From the NCBI GenBank assembly GCA_964540855.1, contig CAZIOI010000006.1, positions 1-31,896 of the forward strand: a stretch of DNA of 31,896 nt. Reading direction: 5' to 3'. Below, in pieces: positions 6,189 to 13,999 of this stretch (within the stretch, counting starts at the first letter, position 1; each line of letters opens with the position of its first letter). This DNA comes from CAZIOI01 sp964540855 (GTDB lineage: Bacteria; Patescibacteriota; UBA1384; DTJR01). The translations under genes were made by a program, and so were the position numbers. The notes beneath the pieces are model-generated. The model made no database searches, was not told the origin of the DNA, and saw nothing but the letters and a program-made list of their open reading frames with translations.

Positions 6189-6518
6189 TTATAACAATTT
6201 ATCCAGGACTTTTTTGGCAAAATACCAGTTTTGTTTGTTGTTTTTGTATAGTTTTTTCCCGTCTGAAGTGATGCAATAGTATTTTCGCCTGCTGCCCTGT
6301 GTTTCGTCGCCCCAATACGAAGTAATATAGCCGTCCTTTTCTAAACGCTTTAGGCTGGAATACATCGTCGCCTCTTTTAAATCATAGAGGCGATCGGATT
6401 GAATACGAATAAGTTTCGTAATTTCATAGCCATATTTATCTCCGTCAAATAAAAGACCGAGAATTATGGTGTCGGTATGTCCGCGGAGTAAATCAGATGA
6501 TAATTTGTTATCTGCCAT
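6189..6518 (-). CDS. PadR-family transcriptional regulator
   Basis: 109 residues with the PadR winged-helix fold: LLRGHTDTIILGLLFDGDKY, GYEITKLIR, LKEATMYSSLKRLEKDGYI, then the wing with SRRKYYCITSDGKKL and a C-terminal dimer helix. I choose the ATG at 6518 (MADNKLSS) over an ATG at 6536, because the -10 box of a consensus promoter lies at 6525-6530, between the two. The mRNA would begin at or next to the 6518 ATG and be leaderless. PadR repressors usually control their own operon, here including the HAAS/pentapeptide gene downstream. The inducer is unknown. Confidence 0.9.
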   Translation of the reverse strand: MADNKLSSDLLRGHTDTIILGLLFDGDKYGYEITKLIRIQSDRLYDLKEATMYSSLKRLEKDGYITSYWGDETQGSRRKYYCITSDGKKLYKNNKQNWYFAKKVLDKLL

Positions 6519-6524
6519 AATTGC

Positions 6525-6553
6525 ATTATACACCATACTACTGTGTCTGTCAA
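6525..6553 (-). promoter_or_regulatory. Consensus promoter of the padR operon
   Basis: On the minus strand a perfect TTGACA (plus 6548-6553) and a perfect TATAAT (6525-6530) are separated by 17 bases. The -10 box ends 6 bases before the padR ATG, which predicts a leaderless transcript. ACAC and GTGT (6530-6533 and 6543-6546) form a small inverted repeat in the spacer that could be the PadR operator, though 4-bp arms are weak evidence. Confidence 0.8.
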
Positions 6554-6583
6554 GGTATCTAGGAGTTTATTTATTGTGATTTA

Positions 6584-6611
6584 TTGATTTCTAACCATAA
6601 AAGAGTATTAT
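6584..6611 (+). promoter_or_regulatory. Probable promoter of the glycan cluster
   Basis: TTGATT (6584-6589) and TATTAT (6606-6611) are separated by 16 bases, giving an untranslated leader of about 65 bases before the ATG at 6683. It diverges from the padR promoter, with about 30 bases between the two -35 regions. Confidence 0.5.
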
Positions 6612-6682
6612 ACTAACCAAGAAATTATCTATTTTATCTGTCACTCAATTTTCGTCCGCAATAAGAGACTAAGAAAGCAATT

Positions 6683-8014
6683 ATGTCCAGTGATATCGAC
6701 AAGAGATTCAGTGCGGTTGTGCCTGCTTATAACGAGTCAGAGCGCTGCGAGCACGTCGTTCGCGAACTATTAAAAACCGAAAGACTCGGGGAGTTGGTTT
6801 TTGTTGATGACGGTAGTACTGATAATACGGGAGAAATTGCCCATAAATTTCAGAGCGACGAGCGCTTTGTTTATATAAGACATAACCACAATTTAGGTAA
6901 GGGCGCGGCACTCAAAACCGGCGTAAACGCCGCAAAAAACGACATTATCTTATTTTTAGATGCGGACTTGGAAAACATAACCTCATCGAAAATAGAAAAA
7001 ATCGTACTCCCCGTACTTAAAGATAAAGTTGATGTTTCGCGCGGTTCGTTTACTAGGGAAAGAGGGCGCGTGACCGAGTACGCCGTTAAGCCAATGATGC
7101 AAATTCTTTTTCCAGAAACACACTACAAGCAGCCTATAAGCGGACAGGTTTGCGCAAAAAAAGAATTTTTAAAAAAGATAAACTTTGAAGACCGCTACGG
7201 GGTTGATATAGGTATCCTGTTTGACGCGATTCAGGAGGGTCAGCGGATTATCGAAGTTGATATTGGCGAGCTGACACACAGAGCAAATTCCGAGAGCAAT
7301 ATAGCCGAGATGTCTAAACAAGTGCTTGAAACAATGATCAGAAAGGCCGGTCTAATTCAGCACAAGTACAAACTCGTTGTCTTTACCTTGGACGAAACTC
7401 TGATTGCGCGGTCAGCCCTGAAAGATATTTACATCAAGCTTGGTTTAGGCGACAAAATCAAGAACTCGAATAACCAATTTAGGCAAAATAAAATCTCGTC
7501 TGGCCGCAATATCAAGAATATGGCAAAAGTTCTGAGAGGAACCAGCTTAGAAGAAATTGAGAAAATAATCGACAAAGCTCCTTTAACTCAATATGCAATC
7601 GAGGTGATAGGCGCGCTTCAAAGACGAAAATATAAAGTTGCGATCATCAGTTCAAATTTTTCACCAATAGTCCAGTTTATAGCCAAGAGACTTGGTGTAA
7701 GTCAAGATTCCGTTGATTGTATATATTTGGAAAAAAAAGACGGCATATTGACGGGAAAAATCTCCCCCGCTTCCCAAAAAAGATGGTTTGATAAAAACGG
7801 CGATATTGTTTTTGGACCATCACTCAAACGAATTTTGCGCATTCACAAGACAAAGGCGATCGAAACAATAATGGTTGCCAATAGTCCGAAAGCGACGCCG
7901 CTACAAAACACTGTCGGCTTGAGCATAGCCTACAATCCAAAAAATAAAAAATTGAGAAATTTAGCTGATAAAACAATTAGCGTGCTTGCGGAAATATTAG
8001 CTCTGGTGGAGTAG
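6683..8014 (+). CDS. GT2 glycosyltransferase fused to a degenerate HAD-like domain
   Basis: 443 residues. The N-terminal half is a family 2 glycosyltransferase: VVPAYNESE (12-20), VDDGSTDNT (41-49), and a metal-binding D93-A-D95 in LFLDADLE. It resembles dolichyl-phosphate/glucosyl-3-phosphoglycerate type enzymes. The C-terminal half (~228-430) has the layout of an HAD phosphatase. However, motif I reads F-T235-L-D237-E-T instead of DxDxT, so the nucleophilic aspartate is missing. Motif II serines are present (IISSN, 321-325), while motif IV is VANSPKATPL instead of GDxxND. The HAD part is therefore probably catalytically dead or regulatory. The stop is followed after 2 bases by the phosphatase gene, so it heads a three-gene operon. 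The sugar substrate is not readable. Confidence 0.85.
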   Translation: MSSDIDKRFSAVVPAYNESERCEHVVRELLKTERLGELVFVDDGSTDNTGEIAHKFQSDERFVYIRHNHNLGKGAALKTGVNAAKNDIILFLDADLENITSSKIEKIVLPVLKDKVDVSRGSFTRERGRVTEYAVKPMMQILFPETHYKQPISGQVCAKKEFLKKINFEDRYGVDIGILFDAIQEGQRIIEVDIGELTHRANSESNIAEMSKQVLETMIRKAGLIQHKYKLVVFTLDETLIARSALKDIYIKLGLGDKIKNSNNQFRQNKISSGRNIKNMAKVLRGTSLEEIEKIIDKAPLTQYAIEVIGALQRRKYKVAIISSNFSPIVQFIAKRLGVSQDSVDCIYLEKKDGILTGKISPASQKRWFDKNGDIVFGPSLKRILRIHKTKAIETIMVANSPKATPLQNTVGLSIAYNPKNKKLRNLADKTISVLAEILALVE

Positions 8015-8016
8015 CG

Positions 8017-8655
8017 GTGGAAAAGCACAAATATCAAATTATTTTTACACGACACGGTAAGGCAGAGCACAACACATACAACGGAAAAGATTCGTTCGCC
8101 GGTCAAAGGTGCGACACTGACCTAACGGAAGAGGGTAAAAATGGCGCAAAATTATTGGCTAAAAAAATACTTGGTAAATTTCTTCCCGACCTAATTTTTT
8201 TTAGCCGGCTTCGCCGGTCTCGACAAACCGCCGAAATTATAAGTGATGAAATATTCAAAGACACCGGATTCAGACCGGCTGTGATTAAAATTGATAATCT
8301 GGAAGAGATAGACGTAGGTGACTTCACCGGTATGCAAAAGCCCGAGGCTCTATCTTGTGATAGAAAAGCAGCAGAAGCATTTTACAACAATGACATCGAG
8401 AATTTTGATTTCCCAAACGGCGAAAACTTCGCTTCGCTACAAAACAGAGCCAAACAACTTATCGACTCGCTCAACAAAAATATCAAGTCTGACCAAAAAG
8501 CGGTTGTTGTCGGTCATGGTATGTTTAATAGAATAATATTTCACATGCTGCTGGAGAATAAAATCGAACTATGGGAAAATATTGACCACCCGCATGATCT
8601 TTTGGTTTGCATGAACGGTCCACTAAGCTATGTCGGGCAGCATAATGATAAATAA
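8017..8655 (+). CDS. Histidine phosphatase (phosphoglycerate mutase-like)
   Basis: 212 residues of the histidine phosphatase superfamily. The catalytic RHG motif is in IIFTRHGKAEHN (about 9-20), with RLRRSRQTAEII carrying the second arginine. An acidic stretch LEEIDVGDFTGMQ and the second histidine in AVVVGHGMFNRI complete the active site. The start is GTG at 8017 with GGTGGAG upstream. Only two bases separate it from the stop of the GT2 gene, and it overlaps the start of the GT4 gene. Such enzymes remove phosphate from sugar phosphates or related metabolites. In this setting it may supply the phosphatase activity that the degenerate HAD domain next door appears to lack, which is inference. 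The substrate cannot be predicted. Confidence 0.88.
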   Translation: MEKHKYQIIFTRHGKAEHNTYNGKDSFAGQRCDTDLTEEGKNGAKLLAKKILGKFLPDLIFFSRLRRSRQTAEIISDEIFKDTGFRPAVIKIDNLEEIDVGDFTGMQKPEALSCDRKAAEAFYNNDIENFDFPNGENFASLQNRAKQLIDSLNKNIKSDQKAVVVGHGMFNRIIFHMLLENKIELWENIDHPHDLLVCMNGPLSYVGQHNDK

Positions 8656-9844
8656 ACCAAAAACGATACTTTTTGTCTCTTGGTATTTTTACCCAAAAGT
8701 TGGCGGAGCGGAAACGATGATCTTAAATCAAGCGCGCTATTTTGCCGACAAGGGCTATAAAGTTGTGGTATTAACGTCCTCGGTAGAAGGTCAAAGCTCA
8801 CAGGAGAATATTTTTAATATTACTATTTTTAGAAAAGATTATATGCGAGCTTTGTCGCGTATGCCGAAAGACCAGATAAAAGAGGATTTTTCGGCAATTT
8901 TGAAAAAATATCGTCCGGAAATAATACATTTTCATAACGGATCTTATCCGTCCGGCGTCAAAAATAAAAGTATAGGCGTAGAGCTCGTCGGAGCATTGTT
9001 TGAAACTGCAGCCAGTTATGGCGCAAAAATTATCGAGCATGCTCATAATGCCCAGATCGATCAGTCGGAAATTACAAAACCGCTTCGTGATCTGCCGTGG
9101 AACCTCGTTATTTGCGTGAGCCAGTTTGTGAAAGAAAAATGGTTGCAGCTAGGCACGGGAGCCAAAAAAATCGACGTTGTTTATAACGGCATTAATCTAA
9201 AACAATTCGCAGACGCAAAGCCCAGTTGCAAGGTAGTCAAAATAAAACAATCGGGCGAATTTGTAATATTTTTTCCCGCTCGCATATTTAGAATGTCAAC
9301 TGGGGAAATTGGAGATCAGAAAAACTTTATGCTTGTTTTGGAAGCTTGTCGCAAATTCAAACAGACGAGCAAAACCGATTTTAGACTTTTAGCTATCTCT
9401 AATCACAAAAGCATCAACGCCAAAAACACTGATTCAAAAGAAAAGCTTGAAAAAATTATTCGCGAATATAATCTTGAGGATAATGTAATTTTCGTGCCGT
9501 CGATCAGCCCTGATGAAATATCGAGCTATTACGCCGGCGTAGATGTTGTTTGCGTGCCGTCGTTAGATGAGACGTTTGGATTGGTATATCTGGAAGCAAT
9601 GGCCGCGGGAGCAATCGCAATCGCTTCAAACACCGGTGGACCACGCGAGTACATAGAAAATGGCAAAAATGGTTTTTTGATTGATCCGAGCGACGAAACT
9701 GCTTTGGCCGAGTTATTTATCAAACTTTCACAAGACAAATATTTGGCCAAAAAAATTAAACGAAACGCAAAAATAACAGCTCAATCCTTCTCTACTGAGC
9801 ATATGTGCGAGGAGATAGAGAAATTATATAACAAAATCTACTAA
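8645..9844 (+). CDS. GT4-family glycosyltransferase
   Basis: About 399 residues with two Rossmann domains of the GT-B fold. The N-terminal acceptor domain opens with TILFVSWYFYPKVGGAE, the glycine-rich loop typical of GT4 enzymes, followed by the IIHFHNGSYPSG region and VYNGINLKQF. The C-terminal nucleotide-sugar domain has FFPARIF..KNF, VIFVPSIS and the E-x7-E motif in PSLDETFGLVYLEAMAAG, then NTGGPREYI and NGKNGFLIDP. I use the ATG at 8645; an in-frame ATG at 8630 is also possible. Both overlap the end of the phosphatase gene, so translation is coupled. It should transfer a sugar from a nucleotide donor to a lipid, glycan or small molecule at the inner face of the membrane. The product of this cluster is unknown. 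Confidence 0.9.
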   Translation: MINKPKTILFVSWYFYPKVGGAETMILNQARYFADKGYKVVVLTSSVEGQSSQENIFNITIFRKDYMRALSRMPKDQIKEDFSAILKKYRPEIIHFHNGSYPSGVKNKSIGVELVGALFETAASYGAKIIEHAHNAQIDQSEITKPLRDLPWNLVICVSQFVKEKWLQLGTGAKKIDVVYNGINLKQFADAKPSCKVVKIKQSGEFVIFFPARIFRMSTGEIGDQKNFMLVLEACRKFKQTSKTDFRLLAISNHKSINAKNTDSKEKLEKIIREYNLEDNVIFVPSISPDEISSYYAGVDVVCVPSLDETFGLVYLEAMAAGAIAIASNTGGPREYIENGKNGFLIDPSDETALAELFIKLSQDKYLAKKIKRNAKITAQSFSTEHMCEEIEKLYNKIY

Positions 9845-9899
9845 CATGAGATCGTTCCAATTGCTCCATTTGCTCATAATAAAAAATCATTTAACTCAT

Positions 9900-9915
9900 G
9901 TTTAATAGATTAAAC
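9900..9915. promoter_or_regulatory. Operator-like palindrome beside the second radical SAM promoter
   Basis: GTTTAAT-AG-ATTAAAC is a near-perfect 16-base palindrome with 7-bp arms. It ends 2 bases before the -35 box at 9918, a position that suits an activator or repressor site. It has no obvious similarity to the palindrome of the first cassette. Confidence 0.4.
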
Positions 9916-9917
9916 GA

Positions 9918-9946
9918 TTGACCAATTGTATGATTTTTGATAGTAT
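9918..9946 (+). promoter_or_regulatory. Promoter of the second radical SAM gene
   Basis: TTGACC (9918-9923) and TAGTAT (9941-9946) are separated by 17 bases. The leader to the ATG at 10001 would be about 48 bases and contains AGAAGGG at 9984-9990 as ribosome site. Confidence 0.6.
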
Positions 9947-10000
9947 CTTCAGTTCTATAAGGGGCTTTAGGGTATCTTGAAATAGAAGGGTTTGATTTCG

Positions 10001-11971
10001 ATGCGCCGTAGCTTTCGGGTTTTATTTATCGTCACACAAGGCGTCGGCGGACAGATACTCTCCGCCAAGCTACGGCGGAGAAAACACAAGGTCAGGCTGG
10101 TCTCAGTGGAGACTGCAGCAAGGATGAGAACCGGAGGGTATGATTTCATTCTTGCCTCCACGTACATCGAAGACCTTGGTTTGGAGGCGGCACTTACAAG
10201 AGCCAGAACACTGTCGCCCAACGCCAAGATCGTCTTGGGCGGCCCCGGTCTCAGCTCACAGCCACAGGGTTTTCTGCGTCAATATCGGGCTGACTTTGGC
10301 CTGATCGGCGAGGCAGACAACACTATAGGCGAGCTGTTTGACCGATTCGAGAGATTCGGCATACAGCCGCCATGGCGTGAGATCAAAGGTATTGATGGCG
10401 CCTGTTACAGAGCCGCCAACAACCGCGTTTACGTCAATAGCCAGCGGCCTTATGTAAGCGCTGACGAAATTGACTGGAGCAACTCGTACTTCATCGTTGG
10501 CGAGAAAGCGTACGTTCTTTTGCAGCGTGGATGCCCAAATCACTGCACGTTCTGTCAGAAGTGGTTTGGAGACCGCGTCAGAAGCGCACCACTCAGGACC
10601 ACAATCTCAATCCTTCGCAAAATCGCAGAGTGCGGAGTTAGCACAATCGACTTCTCGTGCGAGCTTTTTCCCTCTGGAAAAAAAGCTCTGGCACTTTGTA
10701 GAGCCATTAGGGCTAACGTCCTGCATCGCAAACTGTGGTTTACTGCCGACTTTACGGTCGGGACATTGTTAACTCAGGCAGGAGAGGTCAACGAACATCT
10801 TCTCAGTGCCCTCAAACTGGCTAACTTCTACCATATAGGCCTCGGCCTGGAGTCAGTGGTAGAAGAAAGACTGAGCTATTTCAACAAGCCGCATAAGCCT
10901 AGCCAGGCCTCAAGGCTGATCATAGCCCTCAAGGAAATGGGGTTTGACGGCCACTTCTACACGGTTGGGCGACTCCCGGCGCAGGATGACAGAGTAGTAC
11001 ACGAGATCGTAGATGTGTGCGCCGGTCTCAGGATTTCGGGTAGAGATCCTAATTGGAATTTCGTTTATCATACCCTTATTGTGGCCCCAGGGAGCGCGAT
11101 CCACGAACACAACAAGGATAACCCATCGCTGTTTGTCGACAGTGAGACGGGCCGGAAGCTACACCCCCAAACTAACGTAGAAGGAAGAGCCAACAGATCT
11201 ACCTCGTATTGCTATGCCGCACCCGATCCGGTCGTGCGCTTAACCCTGCACCCCCACCGGATGCTTTGGGGGCTAGAAGAGCGCTACAGCTTTCTTACCT
11301 CTGGAGACGAACGAGGCAGACTGGCACAAGAACTGCCTCTGGCACGTAAAGTAGTAAGCCGCCTGCCAAAGACAGTGGCAGCTCACGCGCTCGAGATGGA
11401 AAAAATGCTACGCAGAGATATAATCCGCATGGCAATTAACACAGAGGGGTTCTTGGAGCGTTGGCGGCAATGCAAAGGACCCAAGGCAAAGATCATCGAG
11501 AACTACTTCGCAAAGCTGTATCGGGGAAGAGGCCAAGAGCTCGATGATGATCGATTATTGGGAGTCCTCCAAAACGTCGCCAAACAGGACCCATGGGTCG
11601 TCGTCTCCCAAGACGACCTTACTCAGGCCCTCGGGATGTTCTACGACAATCTGGTTTCATCCGAGGACCTAAGACAGAAGACGGCTCTGCCGGAACTGAG
11701 GTATTTCTGGCTAGAGGAAGAGTGGCAAGCAGAACTGCTCAGACTACTTCAGGAAGTTGGCCGGGAGGCTTTTGTAGAAAGATCGCTCGGCCCGCGCCCA
11801 CTTGCTTATGCAATGAAGCTGATCTTGAGAAATCAGATCAGATTCATCGGATGGTCTGGGCACTTGGCGGCTATTCGATCACACGAAGACAGTCGGCCGA
11901 TCTTGACACCACTGACCCTAGCGCCATTCAACCGGCTAATGGCGCGGGCAGCGCGAGATGTCACACCATAA
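10001..11971 (+). CDS. Large B12-binding-type radical SAM protein
   Basis: 656 residues from the ATG at 10001, chosen because AGAAGGG lies 10 bases upstream. A TTG at 9992 would leave only one base. The N-terminal ~115 residues match the cobalamin-binding domain of B12 radical SAM enzymes: YDFILASTYIEDLG, IVLGGPGLSSQP, FGLIGEADN, without a DxHxxG ligand motif. The cluster motif is C178-x3-C182-x2-C185 (QRGCPNHCTFCQKW), then an SAM barrel with TIDFSCELFPSG and HIGLGLESVVEERL. About 225 residues at the C terminus (from HPHRMLWGLEERYSF on) are mostly helical and charged and match nothing I recognise. The gene stands alone between its own promoter and a strong terminator. It is GC-rich relative to its neighbours, so horizontal origin is likely. 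Substrate unknown. Confidence 0.85.
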   Translation: MRRSFRVLFIVTQGVGGQILSAKLRRRKHKVRLVSVETAARMRTGGYDFILASTYIEDLGLEAALTRARTLSPNAKIVLGGPGLSSQPQGFLRQYRADFGLIGEADNTIGELFDRFERFGIQPPWREIKGIDGACYRAANNRVYVNSQRPYVSADEIDWSNSYFIVGEKAYVLLQRGCPNHCTFCQKWFGDRVRSAPLRTTISILRKIAECGVSTIDFSCELFPSGKKALALCRAIRANVLHRKLWFTADFTVGTLLTQAGEVNEHLLSALKLANFYHIGLGLESVVEERLSYFNKPHKPSQASRLIIALKEMGFDGHFYTVGRLPAQDDRVVHEIVDVCAGLRISGRDPNWNFVYHTLIVAPGSAIHEHNKDNPSLFVDSETGRKLHPQTNVEGRANRSTSYCYAAPDPVVRLTLHPHRMLWGLEERYSFLTSGDERGRLAQELPLARKVVSRLPKTVAAHALEMEKMLRRDIIRMAINTEGFLERWRQCKGPKAKIIENYFAKLYRGRGQELDDDRLLGVLQNVAKQDPWVVVSQDDLTQALGMFYDNLVSSEDLRQKTALPELRYFWLEEEWQAELLRLLQEVGREAFVERSLGPRPLAYAMKLILRNQIRFIGWSGHLAAIRSHEDSRPILTPLTLAPFNRLMARAARDVTP

Positions 11972-11997
11972 CTCGACGCACCATGAGGTGCTTCTTC

Positions 11998-12026
11998 GGG
12001 CGGGCGAAAGCCCGCCCTTGTCGTTT
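11998..12026 (+). terminator. Intrinsic terminator after the second radical SAM gene
   Basis: GGGCGGGC (11998-12005) and GCCCGCCC (12010-12017) form an 8-bp perfect GC stem closed by a GAAA tetraloop, followed by TTGTCGTTTT. This is a clear rho-independent terminator. Confidence 0.85.
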
Positions 12027-12062
12027 TAAAAAAATGATAAAGCTAAAACCACACCCCACTGA

Positions 12063-12091
12063 TTGACTAAACGGACAAAAAGTACTATAAT
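12063..12091 (+). promoter_or_regulatory. Promoter of typA
   Basis: TTGACT (12063-12068) and a perfect TATAAT (12086-12091) are separated by 17 bases. Transcription should start near 12098, giving a leader of about 43 bases. No clear ribosome site precedes the ATG at 12141. Confidence 0.8.
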
Positions 12092-12140
12092 CTACAAGTT
12101 GTTTCACCCAGAAACATTTTTTGTTTATAAGATATAAAAA

Positions 12141-13958
12141 ATGATAAGAAATGTAGCTATTATAGCTCACGTTGACCACGGCAAAACCACACTCGTTGAT
12201 GGTTTGTTAAAGCAAGCCAAAACATTTCGCGAGAATGAAGCTGAGTTCAGCCAGACGCTGATTATGGACTCTAACGATCAGGAACGCGAACGCGGGATCA
12301 CAATTCTGGCCAAAAATACCGCCGTTAATTACAAAGATGTCAAAATAAATATTATAGACACCCCCGGGCACGCTGACTTTGGGGGCGAGGTTGAGCGCAC
12401 GCTCAATATGGCCGACGGGGCGATCCTGGTTATTGACGGCCAAGAAGGTCCAATGCCTCAAACAAAATTTGTCCTGAAAAAGGCCCTCGAAATCGGCCTT
12501 AAAATTATCGTTGTCGTAAACAAAATCGACAAAAAGAATGCTCAAATTAAACAGGTTTTAGACAGAACATATGATTTGTTTTTGGATCTTGCTAAAGATG
12601 AAACTCAGCTCGACTTCCCCATACTCTACGCCATCGCCCGAGATGGCAAGGCATGGGACGGTGAACCAACCGACTTAAGCGAACCGGCCGACCTTACACC
12701 AATATTTGAAGCAATTATAGAACACATACCCGCGCCAGCTACCGACGAAAACGGTGATTTTCAAATGCTGATATCAGCCCTCGACTGGGACAGCTACCAA
12801 GGAAAGTACGCAATCGGCAAAGTTACCAGAGGAATAGCCAAAACCGGGTTACCAATAGCTATCGTCAGCCCCGAAGGCGTAAAAGAAACGACCAAGATAG
12901 ATAAAATTTTTGTAAGCGCCGGATTAAAAAGAGTTGAGGTCAACGAAGCAAAATCCGGTGATATTATCGCAATAACCGGACTAAAAAACGCCTGTATCGG
13001 AGAAACGGTTGCCTCTGCTGTGAACCCCGAAGCTTTGCCTACGATCGAGATTGAAGAACCGACTCTATCCATGGCTGTTTCGGCAAATAGTTCCCCGTTT
13101 GCAGGTAGAGAGGGTCAATTCGTTACCGGACGACAAATATTGGATAGAATAAAAAAAGAATTAGAGACAAATGTTTCGCTAAAATTACGCATGGGCGATG
13201 AGGGCGAATATATTTTATCCGGACGCGGAGAACTTCACTTGTCCGTTTTTATTGAAACCTTGCGCCGCGAAGGTTATGAACTCCAAATCGGCAGACCACA
13301 AGTTATTACCAAAGAAATTGACAAAGAGAAATGCGAACCGTTTGAAGAGTTAACTATTGATGTCGAAAGCGAATACGCAAATAACGTCATCGGTGAAATC
13401 ATCAAAAGAAAAGGTACTCTGATTCATCAAAGTGAAATGTCCGATGGCACAACGAGACTGGTCTTTGAAATCACCACCAGAGGAATGTTGGGACTTAGAA
13501 ACCAACTATTGACGTTATCGCGCGGAACCGCTGTTTCAAACTCGTTATTTCTAGAATTTAGACCAATGGGCGCCGTTATAGGGAGGCTTAGAAACGGCGT
13601 ATTGATCGCATCGGAAACCGGCAAAGCCGTCATTTTTGGCTTAAACAACGCCCAAGGCAGAGGAATTACATTTATTGAACCTCAAACCGAAATTTATCGC
13701 GGTATGATAGTCGGATTAAACTCCAGAGAAGGCGACCTTGATGTTAATGTTGCAAAAGAAAAACAACTTACTAATATTCGCTCGGCACACGCCGATGAAG
13801 CACTTGTTTTGACACCTGCAACTGTTTTGTCACTTGAACAATGCATAGATTTTCTGGAAGATGACGAGCTGTTAGAGGTTACGCCAAAAAGCTTGAGACT
13901 TAGAAAAAAAATACTTGACCCGACTCAACGAAACCGAGCGAAAAACAAATCGAACTAA
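12141..13958 (+). CDS. typA: Ribosome-associated GTPase TypA/BipA
   Basis: 605 residues, the usual length for the family. The GTPase domain has AHVDHGKTTLVDGLL (P loop), the switch region RERGITILAKNTA, DTPGHADFGGEVERTL and NKIDKKNAQIKQVL, as in elongation-factor-like GTPases. Further on are the EF-G-like domains (GRGELHLSVFIETLRREGYE and the ANNVIGEIIKRKG region) and the BipA-specific end, ITFIEPQTEIYRGMIVG with RSAHADEALVLTPATVLSLE. The protein binds the 70S ribosome and assists assembly and stress adaptation. It is transcribed from a consensus promoter separate from the upstream radical SAM unit. The next gene starts 41 bases after it. Confidence 0.97.
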   Translation: MIRNVAIIAHVDHGKTTLVDGLLKQAKTFRENEAEFSQTLIMDSNDQERERGITILAKNTAVNYKDVKINIIDTPGHADFGGEVERTLNMADGAILVIDGQEGPMPQTKFVLKKALEIGLKIIVVVNKIDKKNAQIKQVLDRTYDLFLDLAKDETQLDFPILYAIARDGKAWDGEPTDLSEPADLTPIFEAIIEHIPAPATDENGDFQMLISALDWDSYQGKYAIGKVTRGIAKTGLPIAIVSPEGVKETTKIDKIFVSAGLKRVEVNEAKSGDIIAITGLKNACIGETVASAVNPEALPTIEIEEPTLSMAVSANSSPFAGREGQFVTGRQILDRIKKELETNVSLKLRMGDEGEYILSGRGELHLSVFIETLRREGYELQIGRPQVITKEIDKEKCEPFEELTIDVESEYANNVIGEIIKRKGTLIHQSEMSDGTTRLVFEITTRGMLGLRNQLLTLSRGTAVSNSLFLEFRPMGAVIGRLRNGVLIASETGKAVIFGLNNAQGRGITFIEPQTEIYRGMIVGLNSREGDLDVNVAKEKQLTNIRSAHADEALVLTPATVLSLEQCIDFLEDDELLEVTPKSLRLRKKILDPTQRNRAKNKSN

Positions 13959-13984
13959 TAAACCTATAAAACGGCGTACGTTTC

Positions 13985-13993
13985 TGGTAAATT
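13985..13993 (+). promoter_or_regulatory. Possible extended -10 promoter before the metal exporter-like gene
   Basis: TGG-TAAATT fits an extended -10 box and ends 6 bases before the ATG at 14000, predicting a leaderless start. No -35 box is visible and no ribosome site is seen, so the gene may instead be read from typA. Confidence 0.3.
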
Positions 13994-13999
13994 CTAGCA

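Noticed and set aside
11593..12066. 157-residue plus-strand open frame at the end of the second radical SAM gene
   Set aside because: It is an alternate frame of the GC-rich radical SAM gene and runs through its terminator.
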